Part shown: piece by piece, positions 43,383-51,995 of the stretch
How positions within the stretch are numbered: position 1 is the stretch's first letter
Layout: each line of letters opens with the position of its first letter
Source of the DNA: SMWC01 sp045561055
Lineage (GTDB): Bacteria > Pseudomonadota > Gammaproteobacteria > Steroidobacterales > Rariloculaceae
Reading direction: 5' to 3'
Assembly: GCA_045561055.1 (NCBI GenBank)
Contig: JBJKYL010000010.1
Span: forward strand, 62,001-126,000
DNA length: 64,000 nucleotides
Position numbers and translations under genes: made by a program
Notes under the pieces: model-generated
What the model was told of the DNA's origin: nothing
Seen by the model: only the letters and a program-made list of their open reading frames with translations
The model's database searches: none

Positions 43383-44465
43383 GTGTCTAATTCTGCTGTT
43401 TCTTGTTCAGGGCTGCCGGATCCGGATCGTGTCCTAGCCGGCCTGACGACTGCGGTCGTAGTTCTTGGCGGCGATCTCAAGGTCAGTTACTTGAATGCCG
43501 CGGCGGAGGATTTACTAGGCGGTAGTCTACGCCAATCTTTTGGACGGCCCATCGGCGAAATTGTCCAGCCCGCAGTGGAATTGATTTCTCTCTGTTTGCG
43601 GGCGTTGGATGACGGCGTCAGCTATGGTCGTAGAGAGCTCGAGGCCTGCATAGGTAACCGTGAGATCATCCTTGATTGTCGCGTGTCCCCGCTAGACTTC
43701 CCGAACGGTCAGCTGCTTCTTGAGTTGACTGACACGAAAAGGGAGCGGCAGGTGAGACGGGAAGCGGAGCTAGTCGCTCAGCGACAATTGAGCCGACGAA
43801 TTGTTCGCCAGCTGGCGCACGAGGTAAAGAATCCACTTGGCGGATTGCGCGGAGCAGCGCAGCTATTAGAACGTCAGCTGCCATCGCTTGATCTAAAACC
43901 ATATACGGACATAATCATAGAGGAAGCAGACCGTCTCGCGGCACTTGTCGATAACATTCTTAAAGCTGGCGGTGACCCTAAAAGCGAAATCCACAACCTC
44001 CACGAAATAACCGAACATGTTGGCACGTTGATCGAAGGCGAGAAGCCCGAAGGCGTAGAACTCGTGCGTGACTATGATCCGAGTTTACCTTTGACGGCGT
44101 TCGATCGTGGTCAGTTGATACAGGCATTTCTTAACCTGGCAAAAAACGCGATGCAAGCACTGGGGGAGTCAGGGAGACTAATTCTTCGAACCAGGGCGCT
44201 TACTAATTTCACGCTCGGTGGACAGAAACATCGACTGGTGCTATCTCTTGAGGTAGAGGACGATGGTCCGGGCGTTCCTGACGATTTACAGGAAACGATA
44301 TTTTATCCGCTTGTGACCGGTCGCGCGACGGGGTCCGGTTTAGGGCTGACAATCGCCCAGGATCTTGTCAGTCGGAACGGTGGCTTGATCGAATTTTCCA
44401 GTCGAAGAGGTAAGACAATCTTTAAGGTTCGCTTGCCAGCCTCGATTGGGTCGGGAGGGTCTTAA
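43383..44465 (+). CDS. glnL: Nitrogen regulation sensor kinase/phosphatase NtrB
   Basis: NtrB phosphorylates or dephosphorylates NtrC according to PII state. I place the start at GTG 43383 (360 residues, close to the 349 of E. coli). The frame is open to TTG 43299, but that extension looks atypical. A PAS domain (LTTAVVVLGGDLKVSYLNAA) is followed by the H-box RQLAHEVKNPLGGLRGAAQL with the phosphorylated His at about residue 146. The ATPase boxes are NLAKNAMQALGESG, VEDDGPGVPDDLQ and GSGLGLTIAQDLVSRNGG. Its stop overlaps the ntrC start (TAATG). Confidence 0.95.
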   Translation: MSNSAVSCSGLPDPDRVLAGLTTAVVVLGGDLKVSYLNAAAEDLLGGSLRQSFGRPIGEIVQPAVELISLCLRALDDGVSYGRRELEACIGNREIILDCRVSPLDFPNGQLLLELTDTKRERQVRREAELVAQRQLSRRIVRQLAHEVKNPLGGLRGAAQLLERQLPSLDLKPYTDIIIEEADRLAALVDNILKAGGDPKSEIHNLHEITEHVGTLIEGEKPEGVELVRDYDPSLPLTAFDRGQLIQAFLNLAKNAMQALGESGRLILRTRALTNFTLGGQKHRLVLSLEVEDDGPGVPDDLQETIFYPLVTGRATGSGLGLTIAQDLVSRNGGLIEFSSRRGKTIFKVRLPASIGSGGS

Positions 44466-45862
44466 TGGGTATTTCAGAACTGTCCGTTTGGGTAGTAGAT
44501 GACGATGAGTCTGTACGGTGGGTGCTGGAGCAGTCACTCAAGCAAGCAAATATGATACCGCGCTGTTTTGCCAGCGGAGAGGCTTTTTTTGCGGCGCTCA
44601 CCTTAGACAAGCCGGACGTTCTTATCACCGACATCCGTATGTCGGGAATGACGGGACTTGAACTCATGGGTCGGCTGGCGAGCCAGGAACCCGATATCCC
44701 GGTCATCGTAATTACTGCGCACTCTGACCTTGACAGTGCGGTGTCGGCCTATCATGGCGGTGCGTTTGAGTACTTGCCTAAACCTTTTGATATCGACGAT
44801 GCAGTGGAGCTTGTAATGCGAGCGGCGCGCGAACGGAGCGCGAGATCAACCGAAGGCGGCGACTACGAGATACCCCGTATTATCGGTAAGGCTCCGGCTA
44901 TGCAGGAGGTGTTTCGCGCGATCGGCCGCCTATCGAGGTCGAGCATGGCGGTACTGATCACTGGCGAGTCGGGCACGGGCAAGGAACTCGTTGCTCAAGC
45001 GTTGCACGAGAATTCGCCCCGTGCCGATCAGCCGTTCGTCGCATTGAATACATCGGCAATAGCGGCAGAGTTATTGGAATCTGAAATCTTTGGCCACGAA
45101 AGGGGCGCATTCACCGGTGCTGACAAACGCCGGATAGGCCGATTCGAACAGGCTGACGGTGGCACGCTCTTCCTCGATGAAATCGGCGACATGTCGCTGG
45201 ATCTGCAGACACGCTTGCTTCGCGTCCTAGCAGAAAATGAGTTCTTTCGAGTGGGTGGCCAAACGACGGTAAGAGTCGATGTTCGGGTCATCGCAGCGAC
45301 TCACCAGGACCTATCGAGCTCCGTCAAGAGCGGTAGGTTTCGGGAGGATCTCTTTCACCGACTGAACGTAATGCGAATAGAGGTTCCAGCGCTCCGTGAT
45401 AGGCGCGAGGATATTCCGGAGCTTGCTCGCTTTTACCTGAAAAAGGCGGCGGAGGAACTGACGGTGTCGGCTAAAAGCTTGAGTTCAGGTAGCATCGAGC
45501 TGCTGTCGAGTTACAATTGGCCAGGCAACGTGCGCGAGCTGATCAATGTTTGCCGCAGGCTGACCGCGATTGCACCGGGCCGGGAGATAACCGAGTTGGA
45601 CCTGCGAAAGGAACTCGGTGGTGCGGTGCCTACTTATAAGGATTCTGACTGGACTGCGGGTTTGGCGCAGTGGGCCGAAAGACGGCTGGCTAGTGGTAGC
45701 CCGCCTTTACTTGACGAAGCGTTACCTGCCTTCGAGCGCACGCTGATCGAAGTGGCGTTACGTCGTACTAAAGGAAAACGGTTCGAAGCGGCAAGGCTTT
45801 TAGGGTGGGGGCGCAATACGCTGGCCCGGAAACTCAAAAATCTCGGTGTAAAAAGCCGTTAG
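44465..45862 (+). CDS. glnG: Nitrogen regulation response regulator NtrC
   Basis: NtrC activates sigma54 promoters under nitrogen limitation. The 465 residues comprise a receiver domain (VWVVDDDESVRWVL, phospho-acceptor Asp56 in LITDIRMSGMTG, and Lys in YLPKPFD). The sigma54-interacting AAA+ domain has Walker A GESGTGKEL, the sigma54 contact loop GAFTGA and FRVGGQTTVRVDVRVIAATH. A C-terminal Fis-type helix-turn-helix follows (FEAARLLGWGRNTLARKLKN). It is the last gene of the glnII-glnA-glnL-glnG series. Its stop overlaps a convergent oxidoreductase gene by 4 bases. Confidence 0.98.
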   Translation: MGISELSVWVVDDDESVRWVLEQSLKQANMIPRCFASGEAFFAALTLDKPDVLITDIRMSGMTGLELMGRLASQEPDIPVIVITAHSDLDSAVSAYHGGAFEYLPKPFDIDDAVELVMRAARERSARSTEGGDYEIPRIIGKAPAMQEVFRAIGRLSRSSMAVLITGESGTGKELVAQALHENSPRADQPFVALNTSAIAAELLESEIFGHERGAFTGADKRRIGRFEQADGGTLFLDEIGDMSLDLQTRLLRVLAENEFFRVGGQTTVRVDVRVIAATHQDLSSSVKSGRFREDLFHRLNVMRIEVPALRDRREDIPELARFYLKKAAEELTVSAKSLSSGSIELLSSYNWPGNVRELINVCRRLTAIAPGREITELDLRKELGGAVPTYKDSDWTAGLAQWAERRLASGSPPLLDEALPAFERTLIEVALRRTKGKRFEAARLLGWGRNTLARKLKNLGVKSR

Positions 45863-46800
45863 ATTTTTCTACGTTCGATGTCCGCGATTATTTCTTCGGC
45901 GAGCTCAAGCGCGACTACTCCGTCACGGCCAGAAACCACGCATGGCTTATCCTTAACAATCGAGTGCACGAAAGCCGCTACCTCAGCTGCCAGCGCATCA
46001 CCTTTTTCTAGGTTCCAGCTTTCCTCTTGGAGCTTAGGCTGATCCTCACCAGCGGATCCCCTACGCGTGACGAGCTTTACCTCTCCGATGCCGAAGTCGA
46101 TCGACAAATATTGATGTTCCTGGAAAACACGAAATTTCCGTTGCATGCTCGTTGAGACGCGGGAGGCTGTGACATTTGCGACAGCACCAGTCTCGAACTC
46201 AATCCGCGCATTGGCTATGTCGATGCTGCTCGTGAGGACTGAGATACCGACGGCTGACACTAGTGATGGTTTGCCCGCGACAAGAGAAAGTATCACATCC
46301 AGGTCGTGGATCATTAAATCGAGGACCACATTCACGTCTGTGCCCCGGTCCTTGAAGGAAGCGAGGCGGTGGCACTCAATAAACCGCGCACAGCCAAGCC
46401 GGCTCCTGGCAGAAACAAGTGCTGGATTGAAGCGCTCGATGTGACCAACCTGAAGCTTGAGGTTTCCGGCGGTTGCTATTGTTGTGAGGATGCGGCCCTG
46501 TTTGCTCGTTTTAGTTATTGGCTTTTCCACAAGTACGTGGACGCCGTTCTCAAGAAAAAATTTAGCTAGTTCAAAATGAGCAGATGTGCTGGTGGCGATG
46601 GTTACCGCGTCGGTTTTGTCGATGAGGTCTTTATGGTCTGCGTAATAAACGGTGTTGCAATCGCGAGCTAGGTTTTGACCGGTCTCAGCGTCGATATCGC
46701 ATATACCTACGAGTTCTGCTGTTGCTATTTCGTCAAGCTTCTGTGCATGAAAACGGCCCAGATAACCTGCGCCAATGACCGCTGTGCGTAAGCGATTCAC
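45859..46800 (-). CDS. Gfo/Idh/MocA family NAD(P)-dependent sugar oxidoreductase, GnnA-like by context
   Basis: The 313 residues start with a Rossmann motif AVIGAGYLGRFHAQKL. The family motif is VLVEKPITKT (about residues 92-101), and the catalytic-site region is LDLMIHDLDVILSLV. The start overlaps the lpxA stop by 4 bases. In some bacteria, such as Acidithiobacillus, an oxidoreductase next to lpxA is GnnA, which oxidises C3 of UDP-GlcNAc so that GnnB can aminate it, giving lipid A with a diaminosugar. No GnnB aminotransferase is seen in this window, so the GnnA assignment is inference. Confidence 0.85.
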   Translation of the reverse strand: MNRLRTAVIGAGYLGRFHAQKLDEIATAELVGICDIDAETGQNLARDCNTVYYADHKDLIDKTDAVTIATSTSAHFELAKFFLENGVHVLVEKPITKTSKQGRILTTIATAGNLKLQVGHIERFNPALVSARSRLGCARFIECHRLASFKDRGTDVNVVLDLMIHDLDVILSLVAGKPSLVSAVGISVLTSSIDIANARIEFETGAVANVTASRVSTSMQRKFRVFQEHQYLSIDFGIGEVKLVTRRGSAGEDQPKLQEESWNLEKGDALAAEVAAFVHSIVKDKPCVVSGRDGVVALELAEEIIADIERRKI

Positions 46801-47660
46801 GCTCGCGCGACCCCTCTGTCGGAGGCGCGGACAAATTCAATGAGATGCTCGATTCGGGGGTTTAAGGCGCATTCTGTGCCGATTCTATTTAACGCTTCGT
46901 CAATCGTCATGTTTTTCCGTAGCATGAAACGAACGGCCCGCCCGATCTCGAGGATTTCTTCGGGCTTCTGACCGGCGCGTCTGAGGCCCACCTTGTTTAT
47001 CGCCTTAGGTTTCGCCCAACGGCCCTCCGCTATCGTGTATGGGAGAATGTCTTTGTTTACGATCGCGCCACAGGCTATAAACGAATACTCTCCAAGTCGA
47101 ACGAACTGCGTGACGGCTACGGCACCGCTGAGCACGGCGCCCCGCTCGATTTCTACGTGTCCAGAGAGCTGTGAAAGATTCGTCATCACGACATCGTCCG
47201 CAATTTGACAGTCATGGCCTACATGGGCGTTAGCCATGATTAAATTGTTATCGCCGATTCGCGTCACGCCGCCGCCTTTCAGGCTACCGAGATTGAGAGA
47301 TGCGCCCTCGCCGATTCGGTTATGGTCTCCGAGCTCAAGTGCGGTTTGTGTTTCCTCGTATGTCCGGTCCTGCGCGGGGCCGCCGAGAGTGGCGCCACTC
47401 TGAATGTAGTTATATTCGCCGATTAGAACCTTGCCGAAGCGGCTTCCGATCCGAACGTGAGATTCGATGATTGAATGATCACCAATCGCGACCTCGCCGG
47501 TAATTACGGAGTAAGGGCCTACTTCCGCTAGCGGAGAGATCCGGGCCTGTTCAGAGATAATGGCGGTGGGATGAGTTTTCAATTGGTTGGAACACAATTC
47601 TTTCGGATCTAGGCTCTGATACACCAGTAGGCGCCCGCGAGCAAGTCGCAGGTGTAGCAT
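46797..47660 (-). CDS. lpxA: UDP-N-acetylglucosamine acyltransferase LpxA
   Basis: LpxA starts lipid A synthesis by adding a 3-hydroxyacyl chain to UDP-GlcNAc. The left-handed beta-helix repeats begin at HPTAIISEQARISPLAEVGP. The catalytic His lies in IMANAHVGHDCQIAD. The position of E. coli Gly173, which sets acyl-chain length, appears to be Cys (FIACGAIVNKD). The start is uncertain. ATG 47660 gives 287 residues, about 25 more than usual; TTG codons at 47597 or 47582 would give the standard length. The frame stays open to 48032 antisense to the next gene. The final 4 bases overlap the oxidoreductase gene. Confidence 0.93.
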   Translation of the reverse strand: MLHLRLARGRLLVYQSLDPKELCSNQLKTHPTAIISEQARISPLAEVGPYSVITGEVAIGDHSIIESHVRIGSRFGKVLIGEYNYIQSGATLGGPAQDRTYEETQTALELGDHNRIGEGASLNLGSLKGGGVTRIGDNNLIMANAHVGHDCQIADDVVMTNLSQLSGHVEIERGAVLSGAVAVTQFVRLGEYSFIACGAIVNKDILPYTIAEGRWAKPKAINKVGLRRAGQKPEEILEIGRAVRFMLRKNMTIDEALNRIGTECALNPRIEHLIEFVRASDRGVARA

Positions 47661-47681
47661 AATCGGTGAAAGAGGAAATAG

Positions 47682-48719
47682 ATGACCACCAATCTTAGCC
47701 CAGACTACAAAAAAGCTGAGAAAGCTTTTCGGGATGCGCGGGACGAGCAGATGCGGCTCAGTTGCCTGAAAGAGATGCTGCGAACCATACCGAAACACAA
47801 AGGTACGGAGCACCTGCAGGCCGATAAAAAGAGTCGTATTAAACAACTGCGCGAAAATATTGCCCGTCCGAAAAACGGAGGAAAGCGCAGTAATGGTCCC
47901 GCGCACTCGATTCGCCCTGATGGTGCGGCCCAAGTCGCGCTGATCGGCCCGCCGAACGCAGGTAAGTCTAGTTTGCATGTCGCGCTGACGGGCTCTAGGG
48001 CGGTCGTGGGCCCCTATCCGCACACAACCCACGAGCTCATGCCGGGGATGCTCCCCTTTGAGGACGTACGCTTTCAGATCATCGATTCACCACCGGTAAC
48101 GGCGGATTACATGGACAGCTGGTTCGCAAATGCACTGCAGTTAACAGACGCTGTGATGCTCGTTGTGGATATTTCCGATCCGCAATGTGCGGACTACCTA
48201 GCAATCGTCTGCGAGCGCTTTGACGAGAAGAAGGTCACACTAAGTCATGCTTGGCCGGGCATCAACGGTCGAAAAACTGAGCGAGCCGACGATGATGAAA
48301 AGGCTTTGGACCCTTTTCGGATTTATCTACCGACATTGCTGGTGGTGAATAAAATAGATCTCAACGGTGACCCGAAAGATGTGGCGGCATTGATAGAATT
48401 AACCGGGGTTTCATTTCCCGCCCTATGGACATCAGCTCAAAGTCGTGAAAACCTTGAGAATATCGGTGCGACGCTATTTAAAGCTCTTGATATCGTGCGG
48501 GTATATACGAAGATGCCCGGTAAATCGGCCCAGATGGGCCGGCCGTTTACGGTGCGCTCAGGCGCGACAGTTCTCGATGTTGCTAGACTCGTGCACAAGG
48601 ATATTGCTGGCTCTTTTAAATACGCGCGGGCCTGGGGTGCGCGGGTTTTCGATGGGCAGCAAGTTGGTCCAGAGCATCAGGTTGTCGATCGCGATATTGT
48701 TGAGCTACATATTCGCTGA
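47682..48719 (+). CDS. DRG/Obg-like GTPase with C-terminal TGS domain
   Basis: The 345-residue protein has a charged N-terminal helical region (about 1-70), as in DRG-type GTPases. The G domain has G1 GPPNAGKSS (89-97), a G2-like YPHTT (112-116) and G4 VVNKID. G3 reads DSPP (135-138) instead of DxxG. The C-terminal TGS domain is GRPFTVRSGATVLDVARLVH and DRDIVELHIR. DRG proteins bind ribosomes or RNA in eukaryotes and archaea; a bacterial role is not established. It starts only 21 bases from the lpxA ATG, divergently. Confidence 0.88.
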   Translation: MTTNLSPDYKKAEKAFRDARDEQMRLSCLKEMLRTIPKHKGTEHLQADKKSRIKQLRENIARPKNGGKRSNGPAHSIRPDGAAQVALIGPPNAGKSSLHVALTGSRAVVGPYPHTTHELMPGMLPFEDVRFQIIDSPPVTADYMDSWFANALQLTDAVMLVVDISDPQCADYLAIVCERFDEKKVTLSHAWPGINGRKTERADDDEKALDPFRIYLPTLLVVNKIDLNGDPKDVAALIELTGVSFPALWTSAQSRENLENIGATLFKALDIVRVYTKMPGKSAQMGRPFTVRSGATVLDVARLVHKDIAGSFKYARAWGARVFDGQQVGPEHQVVDRDIVELHIR

Positions 48720-48829
48720 GTTTGTCGATTATGACGTTCGTTCTGGGCTGTGACGAAACAAATATTCATCCTACAAGGCGTAAAATAGAGTCGAACGACT
48801 CGGGTAGTTCCGTCGCGGTTTGTTTGGAT

Positions 48830-49786
48830 TTAGCCGCTGAGAGGCTTGTCCTCAGCAGCGTCGATATCCAGGCTACCGACGAGGTCTGCTACGGCGGCAA
48901 TACTATGACGCTCTAGATAATCTTTTATTCCGGCATTGATGTTCTGTGCGGCCATTGGATCGAAGAATAAGCTCGTTCCGAGCCCTATCGCCGTAGCGCC
49001 TGCAACAAGGAATTCGATCGCGTCATGCGCGGAGCGAATACCCCCCTGACCAATGATTGGAATGCCGCGCGGACCAGCTTCCTTGTAAACCTGGTGCACC
49101 TTCAGCAAAGCTATAGGTCGGATCGCTGGACCTGACAGTCCGCCCTGAACATTGCCTATAATTGGTCGGCGCGTTTCCGTGTCGATTGCCATGCCCATAA
49201 TCGTATTGATAACTGCAAGACTATCGCTGCCAGCATCGATGCAGGCCCGCGCGCTAGCCGCAATATCGGTTTGGTTAGGCGACATTTTTGTTATTAATGG
49301 CTTGTCCGTTTCAGCGCGGCAGGCGGCCACGACACGGGCGGACATGTCCGGAAAGTTACCAAACGCCACTCCACCCTCTTTAACGTTAGGGCAGGAAATA
49401 TTTATCTCCATACCGTCGATCGGCGAATCATGAAACCGTCGCGTAACCTCGGCGTATTCTTCAATCGTTGAGCCGCAGATATTGGCGAAAAATCTCGTCT
49501 CTGAAAAATCTAGTTCCGGAAGGATTTCGTCGACGACCTTATCGACCCCGGGGTTCTGGAGGCCAATGGCGTTGAGCATGCCTTCCGGCGTTTCCCATAG
49601 GCGGTGCGGGGGGTTGCCGAGACGCGGTTCCTTGGTTGTGCCCTTTAGAACGATCGCCCCAGTATCGCGGTTAGAGAAGCCGTCTATTCGTGTGTACTCT
49701 TCCCCGAAGCCAACACATCCGGACAGGAGCACGACCGGGGAACTCAGATTCAGGCCGCAAAAGTCGACTGCCAGAGGGTTTGCCAT
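48830..49786 (-). CDS. pyrD: Dihydroorotate dehydrogenase, class 1 type (likely 1B-like)
   Basis: This is an FMN enzyme of the pyrimidine pathway or a close relative. The 318 residues show LSSPVVLLSGCVGFG, the class 1 pattern NAIGLQNPGVDKV, the active-site MEINISCPNVKEGG with catalytic Cys, and GGLSGPAIRPIALLKVHQVY. FMN-phosphate loops GQGGIRSAHDAIEFLVAGA close the barrel. The catalytic Cys marks class 1, whereas most gammaproteobacteria use the membrane class 2 enzyme with Ser. No PyrK partner is seen next to it. Related dihydropyrimidine dehydrogenases cannot be excluded. Confidence 0.85.
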   Translation of the reverse strand: MANPLAVDFCGLNLSSPVVLLSGCVGFGEEYTRIDGFSNRDTGAIVLKGTTKEPRLGNPPHRLWETPEGMLNAIGLQNPGVDKVVDEILPELDFSETRFFANICGSTIEEYAEVTRRFHDSPIDGMEINISCPNVKEGGVAFGNFPDMSARVVAACRAETDKPLITKMSPNQTDIAASARACIDAGSDSLAVINTIMGMAIDTETRRPIIGNVQGGLSGPAIRPIALLKVHQVYKEAGPRGIPIIGQGGIRSAHDAIEFLVAGATAIGLGTSLFFDPMAAQNINAGIKDYLERHSIAAVADLVGSLDIDAAEDKPLSG

Positions 49787-49884
49787 TCCCCATAGTTTAA
49801 CTGCTAGAGCCCGGACTTGTTGATTTCGGAGAAAGAATCGCAGTGGGGCTTAGTTTCCGGCAACTACGCGGTACACTTTTGCTT

Positions 49885-50349
49885 ATGTTCGACCTGATTC
49901 TGTTTGAGCCTGAGATTCCACCCAATACGGGAAACGTGATGCGGCTGTGCGCGAACGTTGGTGCGTCTTTGCACTTGGTACATCCGCTGGGGTTTCAGAT
50001 GGAGGAGAGCAGCCTAAGGCGGGCGGGTCTCGATTACCGCGAACGCGCAACCGTTGCAGAGTACGATTCGCTAGACGATTGCCTTCGGATGCTTGAGCCG
50101 CGGCGGCTGTTTGCTCTCAGCACGAAAGGTTCAAAATCATTTTTTGCAGAGAGCTTCGCGATCGGCGATGCATTCCTACTAGGCCCCGAAACTAGAGGTC
50201 TTCCAGATTTAGTTCTAGACTCGACTCGACTCGATAACGTTCTTCGTATTCCGATGCGCAAGGAAAATAGGAGTCTGAATTTGTCCAACGCTGCCGCGAT
50301 CGTTGTCTATGAGGCATGGCGCCAGCTCGGCTTCCCGGAAGGCGATTGA
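49885..50349 (+). CDS. trmL: tRNA (cytidine/uridine-34-2'-O)-methyltransferase
   Basis: TrmL methylates the ribose of the wobble base in tRNA-Leu isoacceptors. The SPOUT fold is shown by MFDLILFEPEIPPNTGNVMR at the N-terminus, then LHLVHPLGF, FLLGPETRGLP and the knot region LRIPMRKENRSLNLSNAAAI. ATG 49885 gives 154 residues, like the 157 of E. coli; an upstream start at 49843 adds atypical residues. It is divergent from pyrD and convergent with gpsA. Confidence 0.95.
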   Translation: MFDLILFEPEIPPNTGNVMRLCANVGASLHLVHPLGFQMEESSLRRAGLDYRERATVAEYDSLDDCLRMLEPRRLFALSTKGSKSFFAESFAIGDAFLLGPETRGLPDLVLDSTRLDNVLRIPMRKENRSLNLSNAAAIVVYEAWRQLGFPEGD

Positions 50350-50373
50350 GAAACACCACCTAGCAGATTGCAA

Positions 50374-51447
50374 CTATTCGGGTGCGATTGGGCGGCGCAT
50401 GAGAGGGACGACAGCGCTATGAGGACTTTCCCCCTCGTATATAACCTTGTAAATCTCTCTTACGATGGGCATGTCGACACCCAATTTTATGGCGACATCG
50501 TGCACAGCGCGTGCTGCGTAGTAACCCTCTACGGTTTGCCCGATGGCGTTACGTGTTTCCTCGACGCTAGCGCCTTTGGCGAGGCTGAGCCCAAACTGCC
50601 GGTTACGCGACTGATTGTCGGTACAAGTTAGAACGAGGTCGCCCATGCCTGAAAGGCCCATGAACGTATCCTTTTGCGCCCCGAGCGCCAGTCCGAGTCG
50701 CGTCATCTCCATTAGTCCACGCGTCACTAGCGCAATTCGGGTGTTTGCGCCGAAGCCTAATCCGTCCGATATCCCCGCGCCTATTGCCAGAACGTTTTTG
50801 GTCGCCCCACCTACCTCGACGCCGACGATATCCGTCGACGTGTAAGCACGGAAATTATCCGTTGTGATCGACTGCGCCAGCCGCAGCGCGTTATCTGCGT
50901 CTTTTGAACCTATTGTGATGGCTGTTGGCAGTCCAATGGCGACTTCAGCAGCGAATGTTGGCCCCGAAAATACCGCAGTCTTTACGTGAGATTCGAGCTG
51001 TTCGTTTGCAATCTGGTTCGGAAGTAGCCCAGTCTCGATTTCAAAGCCCTTGGTTGCCCAGGATACGTTTCGCGGCGCTGCGGGAAGAGAGTCGAATCGC
51101 TCTAACATTTCGCGGAACGCGTGACTTGGCACGGCGAGGAGAACGTCTTTCGCGTTAGTAACAGCTTCCTCAAACTCGGTTGTGACCTCGAGACTGCTTG
51201 GAAAATCGATTCCTGGTAGGTAGGGGGTATTACGCCGGCTCTTAGCCATTGCTTTGATCTCGTGAGTTTCGATCCCCCACATAATTGTGGGACGCCCCGC
51301 CCGAGCGAACTGAATGGCAAGGGCGGTTCCCCAAGAGCCAGAGCCTAAGATAGCGATTCTCTCATTCGCGTTTATTGTCTTTGCCTGCTTAGTCTTTAAT
51401 TTAGTGCGTGGCCAGAGGGTTTTGCGGCCGCTTCCCGTTACCGTCAT
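50374..51447 (-). CDS. gpsA: Glycerol-3-phosphate dehydrogenase [NAD(P)+]
   Basis: GpsA makes sn-glycerol-3-phosphate for phospholipids. It has the Rossmann loop ERIAILGSGSWGTALAIQFA, NVSWATKGFE, VFSGPTFAAEVAIGLPTAIT, VEVGGATKNVLAIGAGISDG and TRGLMEMTRLG. ATG 51447 is preceded by AAGGA at good distance and gives 357 residues, with about 30 extra residues before the conserved start. An ATG 12 codons earlier is less well placed. The start overlaps the end of secB by 47 bases, so the two are translationally close, as in E. coli secB-gpsA. Confidence 0.96.
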   Translation of the reverse strand: MTVTGSGRKTLWPRTKLKTKQAKTINANERIAILGSGSWGTALAIQFARAGRPTIMWGIETHEIKAMAKSRRNTPYLPGIDFPSSLEVTTEFEEAVTNAKDVLLAVPSHAFREMLERFDSLPAAPRNVSWATKGFEIETGLLPNQIANEQLESHVKTAVFSGPTFAAEVAIGLPTAITIGSKDADNALRLAQSITTDNFRAYTSTDIVGVEVGGATKNVLAIGAGISDGLGFGANTRIALVTRGLMEMTRLGLALGAQKDTFMGLSGMGDLVLTCTDNQSRNRQFGLSLAKGASVEETRNAIGQTVEGYYAARAVHDVAIKLGVDMPIVREIYKVIYEGESPHSAVVPLMRRPIAPE

Positions 51448-51886
51448 CTTGGTCCTTAGCGGCTTGTGCGTAGAGCGCATCAAAATTTATGGGCTGTAGG
51501 AGAAGTTGTGGAAACCCGCCGCGAGAGATGACGTCAGAAATAGCTTCTCTAGCGAAGGGGTAGAGGGTTCCTGGGCAATAACTACCAATCAGCATTTGCA
51601 ATTCCTCGTCGGTATAACCTTTTATTTGGAATAGTCCAGCCTGCTCTATCTCTACGATAAAAAGCGTTTTGTCTTCATCGATAGCTTCGACCGTCAATGC
51701 TAATACGACTTCCTGCGTGTCTGTAGTAACTTTATTGGAAGAGGATTTGATGTTGAGGCGAGTTTGTGGCGAGGCATTGCTCGAAAAAATTTCCGGCGCC
51801 CGCGGCGACTCAAACGACAAATCCTTTATATAGATCTTCTGAAGGGCAAGCTGTTTGTTAGTATGTGTTTGGTTATTTTCGGCCAT
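51401..51886 (-). CDS. secB: Protein-export chaperone SecB
   Basis: SecB keeps precursor proteins unfolded for SecA. The 161 residues include LQKIYIKDLSFESPRAPEIF, VVLALTVEAIDEDKTLFIVE, QAGLFQI and the conserved CPGTLYPFAREAISDVISRG followed by GFPQLLLQPINFDALYAQ. These cover the whole family. It lies between the rhodanese gene and gpsA. The glutaredoxin gene grxC, often found just upstream of secB, is not present in the 109-base gap. Confidence 0.97.
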   Translation of the reverse strand: MAENNQTHTNKQLALQKIYIKDLSFESPRAPEIFSSNASPQTRLNIKSSSNKVTTDTQEVVLALTVEAIDEDKTLFIVEIEQAGLFQIKGYTDEELQMLIGSYCPGTLYPFAREAISDVISRGGFPQLLLQPINFDALYAQAAKDQDDGNGKRPQNPLATH

Positions 51887-51995
51887 TATCTTCCCAGAGT
51901 TCCAACAGTTATGTGGACAGCCGGTAGAGGCGCTGTAGGCGGCCCGCTAGAAAAAAGTTCAGCGGTATACCAACAGGACCCTACGCTATCGTCGT

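Noticed and set aside
47661..48032. Upstream extension of the lpxA frame to 411 residues
   Set aside because: The extra residues match nothing in LpxA and lie antisense to the TGS GTPase gene, which is clearly real.
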